From the NCBI RefSeq assembly GCF_011751865.2, contig NZ_CP061770.1:1-64000 (forward strand): a DNA stretch of 64,000 nucleotides. Reading direction: 5' to 3'. The DNA is from Salinibacterium sp. ZJ70 (lineage in GTDB: Bacteria; Actinomycetota; Actinomycetes; Actinomycetales; Microbacteriaceae). The notes under the pieces were generated by a model. It ran no database searches. It saw nothing but the letters and a program-made list of their open reading frames with translations, and was not told where the DNA came from. Shown here piece by piece: positions 38,733 through 47,241 of this stretch. Within the stretch, counting starts at the first letter, position 1, and each line of letters opens with the position of its first letter. Position numbers and translations under genes: made by a program.

Positions 38733-40166
38733 GTGACCGAGAACTCCCCCCGCCAGATCCGCTTCAACGCCTTCGACATGAACTGCGTCGCCCACCAGTC
38801 CTCCGGCATGTGGCGCCACCCCGACGACCGCTCCGACACCTACAAGGACATCGAGTACTGGACGAACCTCGCCCAGCTTCTCGAGCGCGGAACGTTCGAC
38901 GGCATCTTCATCGCCGACGTGCTCGGCACCTACGACGTCTACGGCGGCACCAACGAGGCCGCGATCCGCAACGGCGCGCAGGTGCCCGTCAACGATCCCG
39001 TGCTGCTCGTCTCGGCGATGGCGGCCGTCACCAAGAACCTCGGCTTCGGGGTGACTGCGGGCACCGCCTACGAGCACCCGTATCCGTTCGCCCGCCGCAT
39101 GACGACCCTCGACCACCTCACCAAGGGGCGCGTCGGATGGAACGTCGTCACCGGCTACCTGCCGAGCGCCGCACGCAACATGGGTCACGACGACCAGCTC
39201 GAGCACGACGACCGCTACGACCAGGCCGACGAGTACCTCGAGGTGCTCTACAAGCTGTGGGAGGGCTCGTGGGAGGACGACGCCGTCGTGCGTGACCGCG
39301 ATACCGGGGTCTTCACTGAGCCCTCGAAGGTGCATGAGATCCGTCACAGCGGAAAGCACTTCACGGTTCCCGGCATCCACATCTCCGAGCCGTCGCCGCA
39401 GCGGACCCCCGTGATCTACCAGGCGGGTGCCTCCTCACGCGGCGTCGCCTTCGCGGCCGACAACGCCGAAGCGATCTTCGTCGCCGCCCCCACCAAGGAG
39501 GTGCTGAAGTCCACGGTGGCCCGCATCCGCGACGCCCTCGAGGCGGCCGGGCGCGGACGCTACGCCGCCCGCATCTACACGCTGCTCACGATCGTCACCG
39601 ACGAGACCGACGAGAAGGCCCAGGCCAAGTACGAGGACTACGTGCGCTACGCCTCCCCGGAGGGCGCGCTCGTCTTCATGTCCGGATGGATGGGCATCGA
39701 CCTCTCCCAGTACGACCTCGACGAGCCCGTCGGCAACGTCGAGTCGAACGCCATCCGCTCCGTCATCCAGAACTACGAGGAGTCGGCGAAGAACGGCGAG
39801 GAGTTCACCGTGCGCGACATCGCCACGGGCGGTGCGATCGGCGGACTCGGCCCGACCATCGTCGGCGGCGCCGAGACGATCGCCGACCTGCTGCAGGAAT
39901 GGGTGGACTGCACCGACGTCGACGGCTTCAACCTCGCCTACGCGATCACCCCCGGCACGTTCGAGGACATCGTCGAGCATGTCATCCCGGTGCTGCGCGC
40001 TCGCGGCGCCTACCCCGAGCAGTACGCACCCGGCACGCTGCGCGACAAGCTGCATGGCGACGGCGACCGGCTGCCCGCCGACCACCGCGGATCGCGCTAC
40101 CGGATCGGCGGCGACCTCTCGACGGCGGTCGCCACGAGCTCCGAGCGCGCCGTCGTCAGCGTCTGA
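38733..40166 (+). CDS. LLM-class flavin-dependent monooxygenase, NtaA/SnaA/DszA subgroup
   Basis: A 477-residue FMN-dependent two-component monooxygenase of the family that includes nitrilotriacetate monooxygenase and dibenzothiophene sulfone monooxygenase. Typical segments are FDGIFIADVLGTYDVYGG, TLDHLTKGRVGWNVVTGYLPSAARNMG, YQAGASSRGVAFAA and DGFNLAYAITPGTFEDIVEHVIPVL. A separate flavin reductase is needed and none is adjacent. The GTG at 38733 follows a CACCAT -10-like hexamer 6 nt upstream. PadR is divergent and may control it. Confidence 0.9.
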   Translation: MTENSPRQIRFNAFDMNCVAHQSSGMWRHPDDRSDTYKDIEYWTNLAQLLERGTFDGIFIADVLGTYDVYGGTNEAAIRNGAQVPVNDPVLLVSAMAAVTKNLGFGVTAGTAYEHPYPFARRMTTLDHLTKGRVGWNVVTGYLPSAARNMGHDDQLEHDDRYDQADEYLEVLYKLWEGSWEDDAVVRDRDTGVFTEPSKVHEIRHSGKHFTVPGIHISEPSPQRTPVIYQAGASSRGVAFAADNAEAIFVAAPTKEVLKSTVARIRDALEAAGRGRYAARIYTLLTIVTDETDEKAQAKYEDYVRYASPEGALVFMSGWMGIDLSQYDLDEPVGNVESNAIRSVIQNYEESAKNGEEFTVRDIATGGAIGGLGPTIVGGAETIADLLQEWVDCTDVDGFNLAYAITPGTFEDIVEHVIPVLRARGAYPEQYAPGTLRDKLHGDGDRLPADHRGSRYRIGGDLSTAVATSSERAVVSV

Positions 40167-40195
40167 GCTTCACGCCTCCCGAGCGGGGGCGGCGC

Positions 40196-40224
40196 CGCCG
40201 GCTGGCGCAGGGTTCCAGCCGGCG
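40196..40224. terminator. Hairpin between the LLM and BASS genes
   Basis: CGCCGGCTGG (40196-40205) pairs perfectly over 10 bp with 40215-40224, loop of 9 nt, in the 66-bp gap between convergent genes. Confidence 0.8.
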
Positions 40225-40232
40225 ACGCACAG

Positions 40233-41117
40233 TCAGGCGCTCGCCGGTTCCGTGGCGGGCGCAGCCGGAACGAGGCGCTTCAGCAGGAAGCCCCATGCGA
40301 GCGCGACGAAGAACATGAGCACGCCGTAGACGGCGGCGGGCAGCGACATCTCGACGGAGCCGATCACCGTCTGGGCGATCACGATCGAGAGCGTCGCGTT
40401 GTGGATGCCGATCTCGAACGAGCTCGCGACCGCCTGACGCGGCTCCACCCGGAACAGGCGCGGCACGAAGAAGCCGACCGCGAGCGACAGCACGCAGAAC
40501 AGCACGGTGATGAGTGCGAGCTGGCCGACATTCTCGATGAGCAGCTTCCAGTTCGACACGACCGCCCCGATGATCACGACCGCGAGGATGATCATCGACG
40601 CGATGCGCACGGGCTTGTCCATCCGCTTCGCGAAGTTCGGCTTCCACCAGCGCACGAGCATGCCGAGCACCACCGGGCCGAGCACGATCGTGAACACCTC
40701 GACCGCCTTCGAGAACTGCACCCCGAGCTCCGTCTCGCCCGGCATGAAGATCGCGATCGCGAAGTTGGTGATGAGCGGGAGCGTGAACACCGCGATGACC
40801 GAGTTGATGGCCGTGAGCGACACGTTGAGCGCGACGTCACCGCGGAACAGGTGACTGTACAGGTTGGCTGAGGTGCCGCCCGGCGAGGCGGCGAGCAGCA
40901 GCATGCCCACGGCGAGGATCGGCGGCAGGTCGAACAGGAACACGAGCCCCAGGCACAGGCCCGGAAGCACGATCAGCTGGCACGCCAGTGCGACGATCAC
41001 CGCCTTCGGATGCTTCGCGACGCGGGCGAAATCGCCGAGGGTCAGAGACAGGCCCAAGCCGAACATGATGATGCCGAGGGCGACGGGCAATCCGATGGTG
41101 GTCAACGCTGATCCCAT
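40233..41117 (-). CDS. Bile acid:sodium symporter (BASS) family transporter
   Basis: A 294-residue polytopic protein with about nine or ten helices and BASS/SBF features: LGLSLTLGDFARVAKHPKAV, AASPGGTSANLYSHLFRGDVALNVSLTAINSV and EIGIHNATLSIVIA. The family moves organic anions or keto acids with sodium. ATG 41117 gives MGSALTTIGLPVALGIIMF; a CAGGAT hexamer ends 6 nt upstream. Substrate unknown. Confidence 0.9.
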   Translation of the reverse strand: MGSALTTIGLPVALGIIMFGLGLSLTLGDFARVAKHPKAVIVALACQLIVLPGLCLGLVFLFDLPPILAVGMLLLAASPGGTSANLYSHLFRGDVALNVSLTAINSVIAVFTLPLITNFAIAIFMPGETELGVQFSKAVEVFTIVLGPVVLGMLVRWWKPNFAKRMDKPVRIASMIILAVVIIGAVVSNWKLLIENVGQLALITVLFCVLSLAVGFFVPRLFRVEPRQAVASSFEIGIHNATLSIVIAQTVIGSVEMSLPAAVYGVLMFFVALAWGFLLKRLVPAAPATEPASA

Positions 41118-41175
41118 GCCCGCATCCTGGCGCACCCGCGGACCGCGCGGGAGGTAGACAGGGCGGTCGCGCGGA

Positions 41176-42204
41176 TCAGACGGCGGGCTGGTGCTGCGTG
41201 ATGCAGTGGATGCCACCGCCGCGCGCGAAGATCGCGCGCGCGTCGACGGTGACCACGCGGCGGCCCGGGTAGGCCTCCTCGAGGATCGCGCGCGCCGTCG
41301 CATCCGCCGCGGGCTCGCCGAAGCCGCACGCGATCACGCCGCCGTTCACCACGAGGTGGTTCACGTAGCTCCAGTCGACGAAGCCGTCGTCGTCGCGCAG
41401 CGTCGCGGGCGCGGGAAGCGGGACGATCTCGAACGGCCGGCCTGCCGCATCCGTCTCTCCCTCGAGCATCGCGCGCAGTTCGCGCGTGACGGCGTGGTCG
41501 GGATGCGCGGGGTCGCGCTGGTCGTGCAGCAGCAGACGTCCGGGAGAGGGGATCGTCGCGACGATGTCCACGTGGCCGTTTGTGCCGAAGTCGGAGTAGT
41601 CGCGGGTGAGGCCGCGCGGCAGCCAGATGGCGCGCGTCGTGCCGAGGGTGCGCGCGAGCTCGGCCTCGACGGCCTCCTTGTCGAGCCCTGGGTTGCGGCG
41701 CTCATCCAGCTGCACCGTCTCGGTGACGAGCACCGTGCCCTCACCATCCACGTGGATCCCGCCGCCTTCGTTGACGAGCGTGGAGCTCACGATCTCCGCT
41801 TCGAGCTGCAGTGCGATCGTGTGCGCGTGGTCGGCCGAGAGCCGCCACTCCGACCAGCCGCGGTCGCCCCAGCCGTTGAACACCCAGTCGACAGCGCCGA
41901 GCACGCCGGGCCGCTCGTCGTCGACGACGAACGTGGGCCCGTGATCGCGCAGCCAGTACTCGTCGACCGAGGCGGTGAGCAGCTCGATGTCGGAGCCCAG
42001 CATGTCGGCGGCGCGCGAGGTCTCGCTCGGGTCGACGAGCATCACCACGGGCTCGAACTCGGCGATCGCATGGGCGACCGCCGTCCATGCCTCGTATGCC
42101 TCTGCACGCTCCGCCTCGGTGTTGCCGAGGGTCAGCCCCGTGCGCGGGAACGCCATCCACGTGCGCTCGTGTCGGTCAGTCTCAGACGGCATCCGCCAGC
42201 TCAT
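41176..42204 (-). CDS. Agmatine deiminase family protein
   Basis: A 342-residue guanidino-modifying enzyme. Motifs: MPSETDRHERTWMAFP, LRDHGPTFV, NEGGGIHVDGEG, NGHVDIVATI, and the catalytic Cys in GGGIHCITQ at the C-terminus. Agmatine deiminase makes N-carbamoylputrescine from agmatine. No putrescine pathway partner is adjacent. A TACGCT -10 candidate ends 6 nt before ATG 42204. Confidence 0.93.
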   Translation of the reverse strand: MSWRMPSETDRHERTWMAFPRTGLTLGNTEAERAEAYEAWTAVAHAIAEFEPVVMLVDPSETSRAADMLGSDIELLTASVDEYWLRDHGPTFVVDDERPGVLGAVDWVFNGWGDRGWSEWRLSADHAHTIALQLEAEIVSSTLVNEGGGIHVDGEGTVLVTETVQLDERRNPGLDKEAVEAELARTLGTTRAIWLPRGLTRDYSDFGTNGHVDIVATIPSPGRLLLHDQRDPAHPDHAVTRELRAMLEGETDAAGRPFEIVPLPAPATLRDDDGFVDWSYVNHLVVNGGVIACGFGEPAADATARAILEEAYPGRRVVTVDARAIFARGGGIHCITQHQPAV

Positions 42205-42210
42205 ATCGCG

Positions 42211-42216
42211 AGCGTA
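42211..42216 (-). promoter_or_regulatory. -10 element of the agmatine deiminase gene (leaderless type)
   Basis: TACGCT on the minus strand ends 6 nt before the ATG. Confidence 0.55.
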
Positions 42217-42300
42217 TCCGCCGACCGCGGATGGCGCGAGGTGGCGGGAACTCGCGCGCGGATGGCAGGGAACCGGGGCGCGGGCGGGAGCGCGGCCCCC

Positions 42301-42306
42301 TACCGT
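42301..42306 (+). promoter_or_regulatory. -10 element of the rhodanese gene (leaderless type)
   Basis: TACCGT ends 6 nt before ATG 42313. Confidence 0.55.
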
Positions 42307-42312
42307 GGGCGC

Positions 42313-42783
42313 ATGACCGAGACGACCACCACCGGCATCGCCCCTGCGCCGTCCACGCCGAACGTCGACGCCGTGCGCCACTTCGCCGCCAAGCTGCGCT
42401 TCGAGACCGACGCCTCGGATGTGGTGGCGGCGCTCGCCGCGGGCGAGCGGCTCGTGCTCGTCGACACCCGCAGTCGTGAGGCGTGGGATCAGGGGCACGC
42501 CGCCCCTGCCGTGCATCTCCCGCGGCAGGAGGTCGCGGCGCGGGCGCTCGCCGAGATCCCTCTCGACGTGCCGGTGGTCGTCTACTGCTGGAGCCCGGGA
42601 TGCAACGGCGCCGACAAGGCGGCGCTCGAGTTCGCTCGTCTCGGCTACGAGGTGCGGCTCATGATCGGCGGTTTCGAGTACTGGGCGCGAGAAGGCTGTG
42701 AGGTCGAGGACGCGAACGGGCCCGTCGTCCAGACGCTCGATCCGCTCGTGGGGCCTGTGGCGTCCGCCGACTGCGGCTGCTGA
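42313..42783 (+). CDS. Rhodanese-domain protein
   Basis: A 156-residue single-domain rhodanese-like sulfurtransferase. It has the substrate-binding motif LVDTRSREAWDQGHAAPAVHLP and the active-site loop VVYCWSPGCNGADKAA, with the Cys present. A conserved GGFEYW segment follows, and the C-terminus ends ASADCGC, which could bind metal. It is cytosolic; sulfur acceptor unknown. Confidence 0.9.
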   Translation: MTETTTTGIAPAPSTPNVDAVRHFAAKLRFETDASDVVAALAAGERLVLVDTRSREAWDQGHAAPAVHLPRQEVAARALAEIPLDVPVVVYCWSPGCNGADKAALEFARLGYEVRLMIGGFEYWAREGCEVEDANGPVVQTLDPLVGPVASADCGC

Positions 42784-42794
42784 CGCGGGGGCGC

Positions 42795-42800
42795 TAGTCT
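42795..42800 (+). promoter_or_regulatory. -10 element of the 42808 gene (leaderless type)
   Basis: TAGTCT ends 7 nt before GTG 42808. Confidence 0.5.
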
Positions 42801-42807
42801 CGCGAAT

Positions 42808-43524
42808 GTGAGATCGCCTCTGATCATGTGGTTCGGAGCGGGTGCCGTCCTGGCCGCGGCGATCGCCCTGGGCTTCGCGGCGCTCCCGCCCACGCCCGCC
42901 GAGGCGGAGGCCCCCAGCCCTCCCGCGGTCGACTTCGCCGAATCCGTGCGCTGGATGACTGTCGCGGCATCGTTCTTCGATGAGAACGGTGCGCCGCCGT
43001 GGCCGCTTGACGCCGAGGTTCGGCCGGAGCCCGATCTCGCGTCGTCGGTGACGGCTGCTGAGGAGCGATGGGCGCGCATCGCCCAGAGCCTCCCCGACCT
43101 CGTGCGACCCGAGACGGAGTTCGCGAGCTGGGCGACGCGACTCGCGCTCGACACGGATCTCGGTCGCTGCTATCAGGAAGCCGGGCTCGAGGTCACCGAG
43201 TCGATCGGGCGCGACGGTGTGGTCGACGGGCTGCAGATCCGCGACCGGACGGGCCGCCCGGAGACGATCGCCGCGGCCTACGCCTGCAGATACCTCGAGC
43301 ATCCGACGGTGCCGTTCGAATACGAGCAGGCCGTCGACTGGGAATGGCGGTACTACTCGGAGGTCGTCATTCCCTGCCTCGAGGCGCACGGGGTGAGCCA
43401 GCGCCCGCTGCCAGCTTTCGAGTTGCAGCTCGAGCTCGTCGTGCTGCACGGCATCGGCTGGACCCCGACGCTGCCGACCGAGAACGTCGATCGGACCGTC
43501 GCTGCCTGCCGCCCCTTCGGCTGA
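42808..43524 (+). CDS. Secreted or membrane-anchored hypothetical protein
   Basis: The 238-residue product starts with a hydrophobic signal or anchor segment (LIMWFGAGAVLAAAIALGFAALP, about residues 5-28) followed by a Pro/Glu/Ala spacer. The remainder is a soluble domain with two or three cysteines (GRCYQEAGL, YACRYLEH, IPCLEAHG, VAACRPF), probably forming disulphides outside the cell. The GTG start is supported by TAGTCT 7 nt upstream. No family recognised. Confidence 0.7.
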   Translation: MRSPLIMWFGAGAVLAAAIALGFAALPPTPAEAEAPSPPAVDFAESVRWMTVAASFFDENGAPPWPLDAEVRPEPDLASSVTAAEERWARIAQSLPDLVRPETEFASWATRLALDTDLGRCYQEAGLEVTESIGRDGVVDGLQIRDRTGRPETIAAAYACRYLEHPTVPFEYEQAVDWEWRYYSEVVIPCLEAHGVSQRPLPAFELQLELVVLHGIGWTPTLPTENVDRTVAACRPFG

Positions 43525-43530
43525 GCCGAC

Positions 43531-44184
43531 TCAGATGCCGAGCGCCTCGAGCAGCTCGGCGGGCGTCTGCACGGTGAGCAGCGCGTGCTCCGCCTCGGCG
43601 GGGTCGCCGTAGCCCCAGCCCGCGAAGATCGTCGGGATGCCGTGGGCCGCTGCGCCCTCCACGTCGTGGATGCGGTCCCCGACGTGCACCACGCGGCTGA
43701 GGTCGACTCCGCGCTCGTCGAGGCGGCGCAGCGCCTCCTCGATCACGGCGGCCTTCGTGGAGCGGGCTTCGTCATCCGAGCCGCCCGTGATCTCGGTGAA
43801 CGCGTCGGTGAGGTCGAGGCTCGCGAGGATCACGCGCGCCGCTGACTCGGGCTTCGACGTCGCGATCGAGGTCGGCACCCCCGCCTCCGCGATCGCGCGC
43901 ACCGCCTCGATGGCACCGGGGAACGCCGCCGAGCCGAGCATGCCGTGCTCGGCGTAGAACGTGCGGTAGATCCGCAGCGCGCGCTCGGACTGCTCCTCGT
44001 CCCATCCGGCGAGGTCGCGGAACGATTCGAGGATGGGCGGGCCGATCCACGGCATGAGCTCGTCGACGGGCGGTGCGGGGCGCCCCATCTGCTCGTGCGT
44101 GTGGATGATCGCGGCGAGGATGCCAGGGGCGGAGTCGATGATCGTGCCGTCGAGGTCGAGCAGCACAGCGGTGTAGTCGGTCAC
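43531..44184 (-). CDS. HAD-superfamily phosphatase (phosphoglycolate phosphatase-like)
   Basis: The 217-residue HAD hydrolase has motif I LLDLDGTIIDSAPG, motif II SIATSKP, Lys in STKAAVIEEAL, and motif IV VHVGDRIHDVEGAAAHG. The length and the alpha-helical cap are of the Gph/phosphonatase-like subgroup. The GTG at 44184 lies 7 nt after the nucS stop, so the two genes probably share a transcript. Substrate unknown. Confidence 0.88.
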   Translation of the reverse strand: MTDYTAVLLDLDGTIIDSAPGILAAIIHTHEQMGRPAPPVDELMPWIGPPILESFRDLAGWDEEQSERALRIYRTFYAEHGMLGSAAFPGAIEAVRAIAEAGVPTSIATSKPESAARVILASLDLTDAFTEITGGSDDEARSTKAAVIEEALRRLDERGVDLSRVVHVGDRIHDVEGAAAHGIPTIFAGWGYGDPAEAEHALLTVQTPAELLEALGI

Positions 44185-44191
44185 AGGATCC

Positions 44192-44887
44192 TCAGAACAG
44201 GGTGGGCTTGCCGGAGTCGATGCCCTTCATCGCCTCGTAGTCGAGCACGACGCAGCGGATGCCGCGGTCCTCGGCGAGGGTGCGGGCCTGCGGTTTGATC
44301 ACCTGTGCGGCGAACACCCCGCTCACGGGCGCGAGCAGCGGGTCGCGGTTCATGAGCTCGAGGTAGCGGGTGAGCTGCTCGACGCCGTCGATGTCGCCGC
44401 GCCGCTTGATCTCGACGGCGACCGACTTGCCCTCGGCGTCTGTGGCGAGGATGTCGACGGGGCCGATGGCGGTCATGTACTCGCGGCGCACGAGCGTGTG
44501 CCCGTCGCCGAGCACCTCGATCTGCTCGGCGAGCAGACGCTGCAGGTCGGCTTCGACGCCGTCCTTCTGAAGCCCGGGATCGACGCCGAGCTCGTGGGTG
44601 GAGTCGTGGATGATCTCGTGGATCGAGACGATGAGCACGTCTTCGGTCTTCTGGTTCGCGACGCGCCACAGCTCGATGACGCCCGCGGCGGCGCGCTCCT
44701 CGTCGACCTCGTCGGTGACGAACGTCGTGGGCGGGCTCATCCAGTTGAGCGGCTTGTAGCTGAGCGAATCCGAGTGCACGAGCACCGATCCGTCGGCCTT
44801 CACCACGAGCAGTCGTGTGGCGAGCGGCAGGTGCGCCGTGAGACGACCGGCGTAGTCGACAGAGCAGCGGGCTACGACAAGACGCAT
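44192..44887 (-). CDS. nucS: Mismatch-specific endonuclease NucS/EndoMS
   Basis: NucS is the actinobacterial and archaeal non-canonical mismatch repair nuclease. The 231-residue product has the N-terminal DNA-binding and dimerisation domain and the C-terminal PD-(D/E)XK nuclease core ([36 protein letters not shown]). It ends DSGKPTLF, a hydrophobic C-terminal tail that in this family binds the sliding clamp. A TAGACT -10 candidate ends 6 nt before the ATG. Confidence 0.95.
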   Translation of the reverse strand: MRLVVARCSVDYAGRLTAHLPLATRLLVVKADGSVLVHSDSLSYKPLNWMSPPTTFVTDEVDEERAAAGVIELWRVANQKTEDVLIVSIHEIIHDSTHELGVDPGLQKDGVEADLQRLLAEQIEVLGDGHTLVRREYMTAIGPVDILATDAEGKSVAVEIKRRGDIDGVEQLTRYLELMNRDPLLAPVSGVFAAQVIKPQARTLAEDRGIRCVVLDYEAMKGIDSGKPTLF

Positions 44888-44893
44888 TGCTCG

Positions 44894-44899
44894 AGTCTA
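44894..44899 (-). promoter_or_regulatory. -10 element of nucS (leaderless type)
   Basis: TAGACT on the minus strand ends 6 nt before the ATG. Confidence 0.55.
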
Positions 44900-45063
44900 T
44901 TCGGGGTGCGTGGAGGCGGCCCGTGCGGCCGTCGCCGGGCGGTGCGGCCCGTCCGGGATCGTCCGGGATGCGTCGAATCGGGCGGGGCGCCACGGGTTCG
45001 CTCGTAGCGTGAAGAGCGCCGCCGCGGGCACCCCGGTTCCGCCTCGGCGACGAAGGGGGCACC

Positions 45064-46140
45064 GTGGAACACGAGGCAGACGCTGCGGTCGAGGCTGAGC
45101 CTGTGGTCGAGGGTGACTCCGTGATCGAGGCGGAGCGGCCGCACGCCAGCGTGCGCCGTTCGCGTCGCGACTGGCTGATCGCGGGCGCCGTGGCGGCAGT
45201 CACGATCGGGATCGTGTGCGCGGTGATCGCGGCGGTGGCGGCGGAGAGCGATCGGGTCGAGGCTCGCACCGCCTACCTGGCTGTGTACGCGGAGCTGCGT
45301 TCCTCCGTCGCCGATGCGAAGGAGCGCGAGGGCAGCGTTGTGGCGGCGCGCGACACCCTGGCCGCGGATGCCGAGGTCGCCGAGGCGCTCACCGCGCTCC
45401 TCGGGGCCGACGGCGAGACGCTCGCGACTGCTGCCGAGACGACCGCGCAGGTTCGCACCGCGCTCGACGGTCATTCGCCTGCTGTCGCTCCCCCGCCGCC
45501 GGGCAAGGTGCTTCCTGAGGATGCCAGCATCGAGGCCTTCCGCGAGCAGCACGCTCTGCTGGGCGAACAGCTCGCACGCTGGGATGGGTTCGGTGAGACG
45601 CTGACCGACGAGGCCGAGACCTGGGGCACCCTCCGCGCCGAGCTGCTGGCGGCGTGGACTGCGCATGTGGCGACGGTGCCGGATGCGGCGGAGGCCGCAA
45701 TCGGCGCGGCGCCGGATGCGGGCGAGGACGCGAAGACGGCCGTGCGCGACGCGGCGGCCGCGCTCACCGGGATGGAGTCGCCCCTGCAGGCGGATGCGGC
45801 CGAGCGCTGGACCGCCTACACGGCTGCCCTCAACGCGCTCGCGCAGGCGCAGGCGGATGCCGAGGCGGCGCGTCGAGCGGCCGAGGAGCAGGCCCGGGCG
45901 TCGGCGCCCCGGAACTCCCGCAGCGGCGGCGGGTCGAGCGGAGGCGGCCGCGGCTGCCAGTCGGCGTCGTGCAGCACGGGGCCGAGTCTGGACGAGCTGA
46001 TCGCCGGCTACACGGCGGAGCTGAGACGCTCCGTGGCTGCGCACGAGGGAGTCTCCGTGAGTGACGTCAACTGTTTTGATGTGCCGCCCCGTACCACCCG
46101 CTGCACGTACCCCGGCGGCTACACCGACTTCTGGATCTGA
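45064..46140 (+). CDS. Membrane protein with long helical external region and Ser/Gly linker
   Basis: The 358-residue product has an acidic cytoplasmic start and one membrane segment (WLIAGAVAAVTIGIVCAVIAAVAA, about residues 37-60). A long Ala/Glu-rich helical region to about residue 280 follows, then a flexible Gly/Ser stretch with SGGGSSGGGRGC. The small C-terminal domain has several cysteines (CQSASC, NCFDVPPRTTRCTYPGG). The layout suggests an envelope protein with a disulphide-bonded head. The GTG at 45064 follows GAAGGGGG. No family recognised. Confidence 0.65.
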   Translation: MEHEADAAVEAEPVVEGDSVIEAERPHASVRRSRRDWLIAGAVAAVTIGIVCAVIAAVAAESDRVEARTAYLAVYAELRSSVADAKEREGSVVAARDTLAADAEVAEALTALLGADGETLATAAETTAQVRTALDGHSPAVAPPPPGKVLPEDASIEAFREQHALLGEQLARWDGFGETLTDEAETWGTLRAELLAAWTAHVATVPDAAEAAIGAAPDAGEDAKTAVRDAAAALTGMESPLQADAAERWTAYTAALNALAQAQADAEAARRAAEEQARASAPRNSRSGGGSSGGGRGCQSASCSTGPSLDELIAGYTAELRRSVAAHEGVSVSDVNCFDVPPRTTRCTYPGGYTDFWI

Positions 46141-46146
46141 CACAGC

Positions 46147-46156
46147 TGATGCATCA
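46147..46156. promoter_or_regulatory. Palindrome upstream of the HTH/ECF-S fusion gene
   Basis: TGATGCATCA is a perfect 10-bp palindrome 75 bp before the start. It may be a site for the HTH domain of the protein itself. Confidence 0.35.
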
Positions 46157-46230
46157 ACTTGCGCACGCTCGGTGCGCGTGCGATCTTGTCCCCGGGGAGC
46201 CGCATCACGGGCGCCCCGGGGTAGGGGGCA

Positions 46231-47229
46231 GTGGTCAGCGTGCAGCAGCGTCAGCTGGACGGCGAGCAGTCGCGCGTGGACGAGCCGCCCGCCGCGGCGC
46301 TCGTGCGCGACCTCCACGCACTGCGGATCGCCGCAGGAACCCCCTCGTTCACCGACCTCGCTGACGCCGTCTCCCAGACGCGTGAAGCGCGCGGCATGCT
46401 CCCAGCAGCAGCTCGCGTCGCGCGATCCTCGGTCTACGACCTGTTCCGGCCCGACCGCAAGCGCGTCAATCCCGAGCTGGTCGCCGATGTCGTGCGGGCG
46501 CTCGGCCACGCAGGCGACACCGCCGAACAGTGGCGCTCGCGCGCGGCAGCGGCGAACGCCGGCCAGCAGATCCCGCCCTCGGCTCCGGACGACGCGGCCT
46601 CACCCGCCCCTGAGGGTGGCGCCCAGGTGCCCGCCGCATTGTTCGCAGTGGTGCTCTGCATCGCCGCGGTCGGCATCAACCATGCCCTGAACTTCACGGC
46701 GACGGCAGCGGGTCTGCCGATCTACCTGGACATGGTGGGCACCGCGTTCGCCGCGTTCGCCTTCGGCCCCGCGGCGGGAATCGGGGTGGGTGTCGCCACG
46801 AACCTCATCGGCAATCTCATGAACGGCGACATGACGGGCGCGTGGTTCGCGATCGTGCAGATCGTCGGTGCGGTCATCTGGGGAGTCGGCTTCCGGCGCT
46901 GGTTCGGTCGCTCATGGCCGCGGTTCGCGCTGCTGAACGCGGTGGCTGCGCTGGCGTGCACGCTGACGGCGGTGCCGATCATCCTGTTCGCGTTCGGGGG
47001 AGCCAGCAGCCTCGAAGGGGTCGACCTCATCGGCCAGCAGATGCTCCAGCTCGGCCTGGGGTTCGCCGATGCCGTGGTCTCGGCGAACCTGCTCACGTCG
47101 ATCATCGACAAGATGCTGTCGGGATGCGCGGCACTCGGGGCGGTGCTGCTTCTCGCGCGGTTCGGCTACGGGTTTCCGGGCGGCGTGAACGAGCGACTGC
47201 GCGAGCTGGCTCCTCGCCGCTCGCGCTGA
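46231..47229 (+). CDS. Fusion of an HTH domain with an ECF transporter S-component-like membrane domain
   Basis: The 332-residue protein has two parts. Residues 20-105 resemble the actinobacterial XRE-like domain (RDLHALRIAAGTPSFTDLADAV...VARSSVYDLFRPDRKRVNPELVADVVRALG). After a Pro/Ala linker, residues 130-315 form about six membrane helices with the S-component-like tract GLPIYLDMVGTAFAAFAFGPAAGIGVGVATNLIGNL. S components bind vitamins or metals for energy-coupling factor importers. No EcfA or EcfT gene is adjacent. The palindrome TGATGCATCA at 46147-46156 lies upstream. GTG 46231 is used; GTG 46240 is an alternative. Confidence 0.75.
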   Translation: MVSVQQRQLDGEQSRVDEPPAAALVRDLHALRIAAGTPSFTDLADAVSQTREARGMLPAAARVARSSVYDLFRPDRKRVNPELVADVVRALGHAGDTAEQWRSRAAAANAGQQIPPSAPDDAASPAPEGGAQVPAALFAVVLCIAAVGINHALNFTATAAGLPIYLDMVGTAFAAFAFGPAAGIGVGVATNLIGNLMNGDMTGAWFAIVQIVGAVIWGVGFRRWFGRSWPRFALLNAVAALACTLTAVPIILFAFGGASSLEGVDLIGQQMLQLGLGFADAVVSANLLTSIIDKMLSGCAALGAVLLLARFGYGFPGGVNERLRELAPRRSR

Positions 47230-47241
47230 CGCCGCGCCTGC

